From Sipunculus nudus (lineage: Eukaryota; Annelida; Sipuncula; Golfingiida; Sipunculidae), in contig CM049313.1 of NCBI GenBank assembly GCA_026874595.1, positions 65,910,159 to 65,974,158 on the forward strand: a stretch of 64,000 bases of DNA, read 5' to 3'. The translations under genes were made by a program, and so were the position numbers. The notes beneath the pieces were generated by a model. The model saw only the letters and a list, made by a program, of their open reading frames with translations, was not told the origin of the DNA and ran no database searches. Below, one piece after another: positions 59,266 through 64,000 of the stretch; the first letter of the stretch is position 1, and the number at the start of each line of letters is the position of its first letter.

Positions 59266-59757
59266 TTGGCCAAAAATTGTTGCTTTTATTTATGTTTTTA
59301 TGAGACCATGTCAGACCGTAGCTCTCCCCAGCACCTCTTGAGTCACCTGTATGTTGACCTTGTTGACCTTTCATCAAATTATGCACGCTTGACCCGAGGC
59401 ATACAATGGGCCAAGCCGAAAGAAGTATACGCTCATCGAGCAGCTACAGGTTGCTGCGGTCAAGACCTCAGCCCTGTGCGCTCCTTAAGCATGTTTTCTG
59501 AGCCAACAGTCGCAGTGCCACGCCAAGCCAAGCAGGGAGCCGTAGAGGGCGCCATCTTCTCTCCTGGGTTGTTGTACTTGTTAGAAAGCTACAGCATCCA
59601 CAGCCACAAAGCCAGAAGCAACCTGCATTCCCTCCACCGATCCCAGCAGCGGAGACCAAACCATGCCATTCGAGAGCCGAACTCGATCCTTGTGAACGAC
59701 CTTACTTCGAGACCCAAAGCCCTTTTACTTGCGATTTTGGTCATTTGGACCGTTTAA
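59266..59757 (+). other. GC-richer island with a 163-codon open frame
   Basis: Between the hairpin-headed repeat and the LINE tail, 59380-59740 is much richer in G+C than its surroundings and contains the longest open frame outside repeats and the LINE. The first 20 codons lie in the preceding repeat, so the true start, if any, would be internal. No domain, signal peptide or splice context was recognised, and a minus-strand frame (59468-59659) is Gly/Cys-rich. It may be an exon fragment or an unknown mobile segment. Confidence 0.2.
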
Positions 59758-59974
59758 CCAGTTTCCCGGTTATGCAAGTTTACAAGTTTTTTCGTCATTG
59801 GCAACCTTGCTGCTAGTGTGTTGTTGTGTTTTTAATTTTACTATTACTTAATTTAATATATAAAAGACTGCAAAGGTGTATGCTTGAATTTATGGTGGAG
59901 TGAGGCTTCTATTAATAAATATTTTCGCTAAATATGTTTTGTTGTATTATTGGTGCCTGGTGCAAGGTGATTTT

Positions 59975-60905
59975 GCGTTTTGTTCAGGTCACTTTGTGTT
60001 TGGTTCATTTATTTTATATTTTAGGGAAGGTGTTTATTTTTAAGTATTTTTATTTTACTGGGGGGGGGGGGATTTTAAATGGGGGGAGGGTTGTATGTGG
60101 GGTTTTTATTTTATTTCGGTTTGGTGTATTTTGATTTATTGGGTGATGGTTATCCACGACCCAGCCGGGCCAGCAGAAAACTCATCCTATATTCTTTTAT
60201 GCTCTATTTGTTTTAATTTTGAACCTTGGACAATAGATAGTGTCCAAAACAGGACACTTTGTCTTTGGTTCATTGTTTTATATTTTAGGGGAGGTGTTAT
60301 TTATAAATATTTTTTTATTTTACTGGGGGGGGGGGGGGGTTTGAGTGGGGGGGGGGGGTTGTTTTGGTTTTTTTTTTGTTTTATTTCGGAATGGTGTATT
60401 TTGATTTATTAGGTGATGGTTATCCACGACCCATCCGGGCCAGCAGATAACTCATCCTATATTTTGTTTTGACTAATTTATCTTAATTTTAAACCTTGGA
60501 CAATAGATAGTTTCCAAATCAGGGCACTTTGTCCTTGGTTCTTTTATTTCAAATTGCGATGGTTGTTAATTTTTAAGTATTTGGGGGGGGGGGGGTTATA
60601 GTATGTGGGGGGGGGGGGTTAACATTTGGGGAGGGGGATTATTTTAAGTTATTTTAGTTATTTTACTTGGATATAGTACATGATGGTTAATCGCGACCCA
60701 GCTGGGCCTGCAAATAACTCATCCTACATCCGTTTTGGTTATTTTATTTAAATTTTGAACTTTTGGACAATAGATAGTGTCCAGATCAGGCACTTTGTCC
60801 TTAGTTCTTTTATTTTAAATTGTGAGAGGGTAGTAATGTTTAGGTATTTGGGGGGTGGGGGTTATAGCATGTGGGGGGGGTTTAACATGGCGGGGGGCGG
60901 GGGTT
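59975..60905 (-). repeat. 266-bp tandem repeats at the LINE 3' end
   Basis: About 3.5 units with periods of 266, 271 and 263 bp, anchored on ACTTTGT(G/C)(T/C)TT(G/A)GTTC at 59991, 60257, 60528 and 60791. Each unit has one or two long G tracts (C on the LINE's sense strand). It also has a conserved block, TGATGGTTATCCACGACCCA followed by GGGCCAGCAGATAACTCATC. The array directly follows the stop of the LINE's ORF2 (60909) on the minus strand, so it is either the LINE's 3' untranslated region or a repeat it inserted beside. No poly(A) tail was seen at the left boundary. Confidence 0.75.
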
Positions 60906-60908
60906 ATT

Positions 60909-63666
60909 TTAATTTGTGTTTTCCTGTAGTATGTTAAGTGGGGTTATGTGTTTGTTTTTAGGTTTAGTTCTTCTATGTGTAGTGATTATTTCAGCAATTT
61001 TGGGATTGTTATTAATTCTTTTGTAGGCGTTTGTTGATTGTTCTGTTATGTAGTCTAGTATTTTTAGTGTATTTGTTTGTTCTCTTAAGATGTTGGTATT
61101 GGTTCTTCTCCTTGCTCTTAGGATGGCTCGGAGTGCATTGTCTTGTTGTACCTCTAATTTTTTTAGGTAAGTTTTGGGGGCACCTAGGAAGGCTATGGAT
61201 CCATATGTGCCTATTGGGCGGATCCATTGTTTGTATAGGTAGGTGGCGGTCTCGATGGAGGGCCCTTCTCTCAGTCTGCACACTTTTTTAAGGGCATTTG
61301 TGCGTTGCCACATTCTGTGTGTTATGTCTTCTATGTGTGTTTTCCAATTGGCTCTTTCATCAAAAGTAAGGCCTAGGAATTTTGCAGTTTTGGATTCTTT
61401 GAGGTCTTTCTCTTGTAATTCGAAGGTTTCAAACCATTTGTTTTTTATGGCCTTGGTGAATAAAACTGTTTGGGTTTTGTCTGGGTTAAGTTTTATTCTC
61501 CATCTGTTGCACCAGTTACTGATGCGGTCTAATTGGGCTTGTACCATGGTGCCAGCAAGTTCGGATTTCTTGCTGGTTGTTCATATGGCTATGTCGTCAG
61601 CAAATTGTGACACTTGGGCCTGCTGGCTGGTTTTTGGTAGGTCATTTACATATATTATAAACAGTACTGGACTCAGGACTGAGCCTTGGGGAGTTCCAGC
61701 CTGTAGTGTTATTTCTCTGGAGTGGGTGCTATTTATGTTTACTTTGAGAGTTCTATCTTGTAGAAATGATGATAAAATTCTAATAAATTTGTTTGGGAGT
61801 TTGGTTCTCATGAGTTTAAGTCTCAGTCCTTCAATCCAGACTGCATCGAAAGCCTTTTCCACATCGAGGAATGTGGCTAGTGTGGCTTCGGATTTTTGGA
61901 ATCCATTGTGGATTGATTGACTTAGTCTGAATAGTTGATCTATAGTGGACCTACCTGCATGTTTTAAAACCTGCCTGGTTTTCATTAAAGAAGGGACCGC
62001 CTAATTCTTGGGCTCTGTTGTTGAGGAAATTTGTAATTTTGTTTTTTATTATTTTTTTAAATAGTTTTCCTAGGCATGGGAGAAGGCTAATTGGCCTGTG
62101 GTTTTTAGGTAATTCTGTGTCTTTGTTTGGTTTAGGAATCATGGTGACTAGAGCAGTTTTCCATACTGCTGGGAAGTAGCCCCATGTCAGGCATAGGTTA
62201 TAAAGGCTTGCAATTTTGTAAAATCCTATGTCTGGTACCTTTTTAAGTATTTTGTAGTTTATTTTATCTATTCCTGGGGCTGATTTTCCTTTGCATGTGT
62301 TTAGTGCTCTTTTTATTTCTATTATTGAGATGGGCCGAGCAGTGTCGGAGTCATCTCCTGGTTCTGTGGTGGGTTGGTTTAGTGGAGTGAATAAAGTTTT
62401 GATAATATCTAAGACTTCATTGACTTGTTGTTTGAATTTGTCATCATAGTGTTCATTTTCTGGTGTTTTATGTATATTTTCTAGTGTTTCAGCGAATAAA
62501 TCTGCCCTCTCATTTGCTGTAGTAGCTGTTGAGCCATCTGGGCGTGTCAGAGTTTTGATTTTGCCGGTGTTTGGGTTTAATTGGGAATCCAGAAATCCCC
62601 TAAGTTTGTAGTGTGGTCTAAGCCTGTAATGTATTCATTCCACTGTTTTCTTTTTTGTGCTAGGATTGAGTCTTTTACTTGTTTACTGAGGTAGTTATAC
62701 TGTGTTTTGTCATCTGGGTGGCTAGTGGTCTTATATTTTGTCCTGGCTTTTCTTCTAAGTTTTACCAGGTGTTTTATGTCTGGGGTAAATTTCCACGAGT
62801 TTCTGTTTGTTACTTCTTGTTCTGGTGCTACTGTGTCTATTGCTTTTTTTATGATGTTTGTGATGCTATCAACTACTATGTCAATTTGTGTGTGTGATAT
62901 TATGAGGGAGTTATTGGGGTCTATCATGTTTTCTGTTATTATTTTATTAAATTTTTTTGGAGGTTTCTATATAATTTTGGTGGGTTGATTATTGGTTGCC
63001 AGTCTAATTTTGTATGTATGGGGTGGTGGTCTGAGTCTAGGTCCTCCCCAACACTGAAGTCTGCGACTATAGCGACATCTGGTGAGGATATTGCTAAGTC
63101 GAGTATATTCCATTGGCCTGTTGTGTTTTGTGTAAAAGTGGGTTCTGTGTTATTTATTAGCACTAGACTGCCGTCAGACGTTTCGTCCATTAGTATTTTC
63201 CCTGATGTGTTTGTGTACCTGGCACCATATTGTGTATGTGGGGAGTTTAGGTCTCCCATTATGATGAAGTGTGGGCTTTTGCTTTTAATTTTCCTGAAAA
63301 TTTCTTTATTTATTTTTTCTTGTGTGGGTTATAGTAGGCAATTATGTCTAGGAATGGCATATTGCCTTCTATACCATTTATTCTGATTGATAGGATTTCA
63401 TCCTCTGTGTTGTTAAACCAGTTATTGATGGAGTAGTCAAGTTTGCTGTTAATAGCATTGGCTACTCCGCCTCCTTTATCCTCCCTGTCTTTTCGACATA
63501 GGGTGTAGTTTCCCAGTGAGAAATGGGAGCTTGGTGATAGCTTTGTTTCTGTAAATAAGGCTATGTCTGTTTTGTGATCTGTTAGGTAGTTTAATATTTC
63601 ATTTTGTTTATTCTCTATAGAATTTGCATTTAGATGCATTATTTTTATTGCGCTTTGTTTATTCAT
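60909..63666 (-). pseudogene. Jockey-like LINE ORF2 (endonuclease and reverse transcriptase), broken
   Basis: An intact frame from ATG 63666 to TAA 60909 would encode about 919 residues, normal for this family. The N-terminal AP-like endonuclease nicks target DNA: M-H-L-N-A-N-S-I, then F-T-E-T-K-L, later G-D-L-N-S-P-H, D-L-A-I-S-S-P and S-D-H-H-P-I. The central reverse transcriptase copies the RNA at the nick: N-H-R-P-I-S-L-L, F-L-D-V-E-K-A-F-D-A-V-W, A-G-T-P-Q-G-S-V-L-S-P and the catalytic F-A-D-D. The C-terminal part shows L-N-P-D-K-T and K-F-L-G-L-T-F-D and no RNase H, fitting the Jockey group. It is broken by frameshifts near 63320, 62950, 62600 and 61970, mostly at A/T runs, and by an in-frame TGA at 61581-61583 where Trp is expected after A-D-D-I-A-I. 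It therefore cannot make a working enzyme as read. Confidence 0.93.
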
Positions 63667-64000
63667 GTTGTTTTGTGTTGGTTGTGGGTTGAAAGTTAAT
63701 TTTGATGCGTCGTGTTTTTGGTGGGTATAGTGTTATTTTCATTTGTGTGTTTTGTGTTGTTTGTTGGTTGCACCCTGGTTGGTCTCTCCATTTTTCCAGG
63801 TTTTTTTATTTTTCTATATCCTCATTAGAGTTGCACCAGAAGGTGACAACTCCTTTGTAGGCGTTGTAATAGGTATTCTTAATGGTGTGTTTTGGATATA
63901 CTTCTCTGATTATGTTTGCCATGTTTATTTCGTTTTGTGCCGTGACGGGGTCAATTCCTGCCACTGACACTGGTTTCAGGGTTTTTTTCTCTGTTTTGTT
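63659..64000 (-). pseudogene. LINE ORF1 (gag-like), 3' part, cut by window edge
   Basis: One minus-strand frame runs in from the window edge (V-S-V-A-G-I-D-P-V-T-A-Q-N then I-I-R-E-V-Y-P and G-V-V-T-F-W-C), reaches TAA at 63806-63808, and stays open beyond it. It ends at TAA 63659-63661, which overlaps the ORF2 start in the octamer ATGAATAA. The natural end is therefore inferred to be 63659, with the earlier TAA a nonsense mutation. ORF1 of such elements encodes the RNA-binding protein of the retrotransposition particle. The visible part looks like an alpha/beta RNA-binding fold (RRM or PRE_C2HC type), though this is unconfirmed. Zinc knuckles are not visible in the portion present. Confidence 0.7.

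Noticed and set aside
61243-61920. 225-codon plus-strand open frame
   Set aside because: It is antisense to the LINE reverse transcriptase, whose catalytic motifs are plain on the minus strand.
63806-63808. TAA at 63806 as the natural end of LINE ORF1
   Set aside because: The same frame continues open for another 145 bp and ends in a neat overlap with the ORF2 start, so this stop looks like a mutation.

Overview
The window looks like intergenic DNA from a marine invertebrate nuclear genome, most likely a mollusc. It is AT-rich, has no operon-like gene packing, and almost no open frame exceeds 100 codons outside transposons. It is crowded with (TA)n microsatellites, poly(G)/poly(C) tracts, minisatellites and short transposons. 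The hairpin-headed tandem elements resemble the 'pearl' elements of bivalves; the species itself cannot be named from the sequence. No well-supported host gene is present. Two weak coding candidates stand out: a short ORF with a signal peptide on the minus strand at 21750-22001, and a possible terminal exon at 57270-57511. || Layout. 0-20 kb: mostly anonymous DNA with two copies of a tRNA-headed SINE-like repeat (about 2.2-2.55 and 14.37-14.6 kb), a pearl-like tandem element (5.4-6.2 kb), and a nearly identical 888-bp duplication (12681-13568 and 16752-17638). 20-26 kb: a 24-bp minisatellite (20.65-21.75 kb) abutting the signal-peptide ORF, a decayed Gypsy-type pol fragment with LTR remnant (24.06-25.23 kb) and GAGTCC hexamer arrays. 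26-38 kb: a 164-bp TA-flanked MITE and a complete non-autonomous hAT-like element with a perfect 8-bp target duplication (30704-31601). 37996-38380 holds a complete 385-bp terminal-repeat retrotransposon in miniature (TRIM) whose LTR carries a tRNA-like A-box/B-box module; this is the most interesting object here. 40-53 kb: a dispersed repeat, a decayed minisatellite of about 42 bp period, a 733-bp solo LTR inserted in a MITE, a C-rich MITE, and an 11-copy array of a 97-bp hairpin-containing unit. 55-60 kb: an element with perfect 16-bp terminal inverted repeats, and a second hairpin-headed tandem repeat. 60-64 kb: a Jockey-like LINE on the minus strand, with the end of ORF1, a complete but broken ORF2 (endonuclease plus reverse transcriptase) and a 3' region of 266-bp tandem repeats; it runs off the right edge. 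|| How the parts relate: the window is a record of layered insertions. The solo LTR at 45.3 kb and the LTR remnant at 24.9 kb are the same family, and the 24-kb copy supplies the pol fragment that identifies it as Gypsy-like. The hairpin plus CCGT head is shared by two elements with quite different tandem bodies (6.2 and 57.9 kb). Most long G/C homopolymers sit at the ends of elements whose terminal repeats begin CAGGGGCG or similar.
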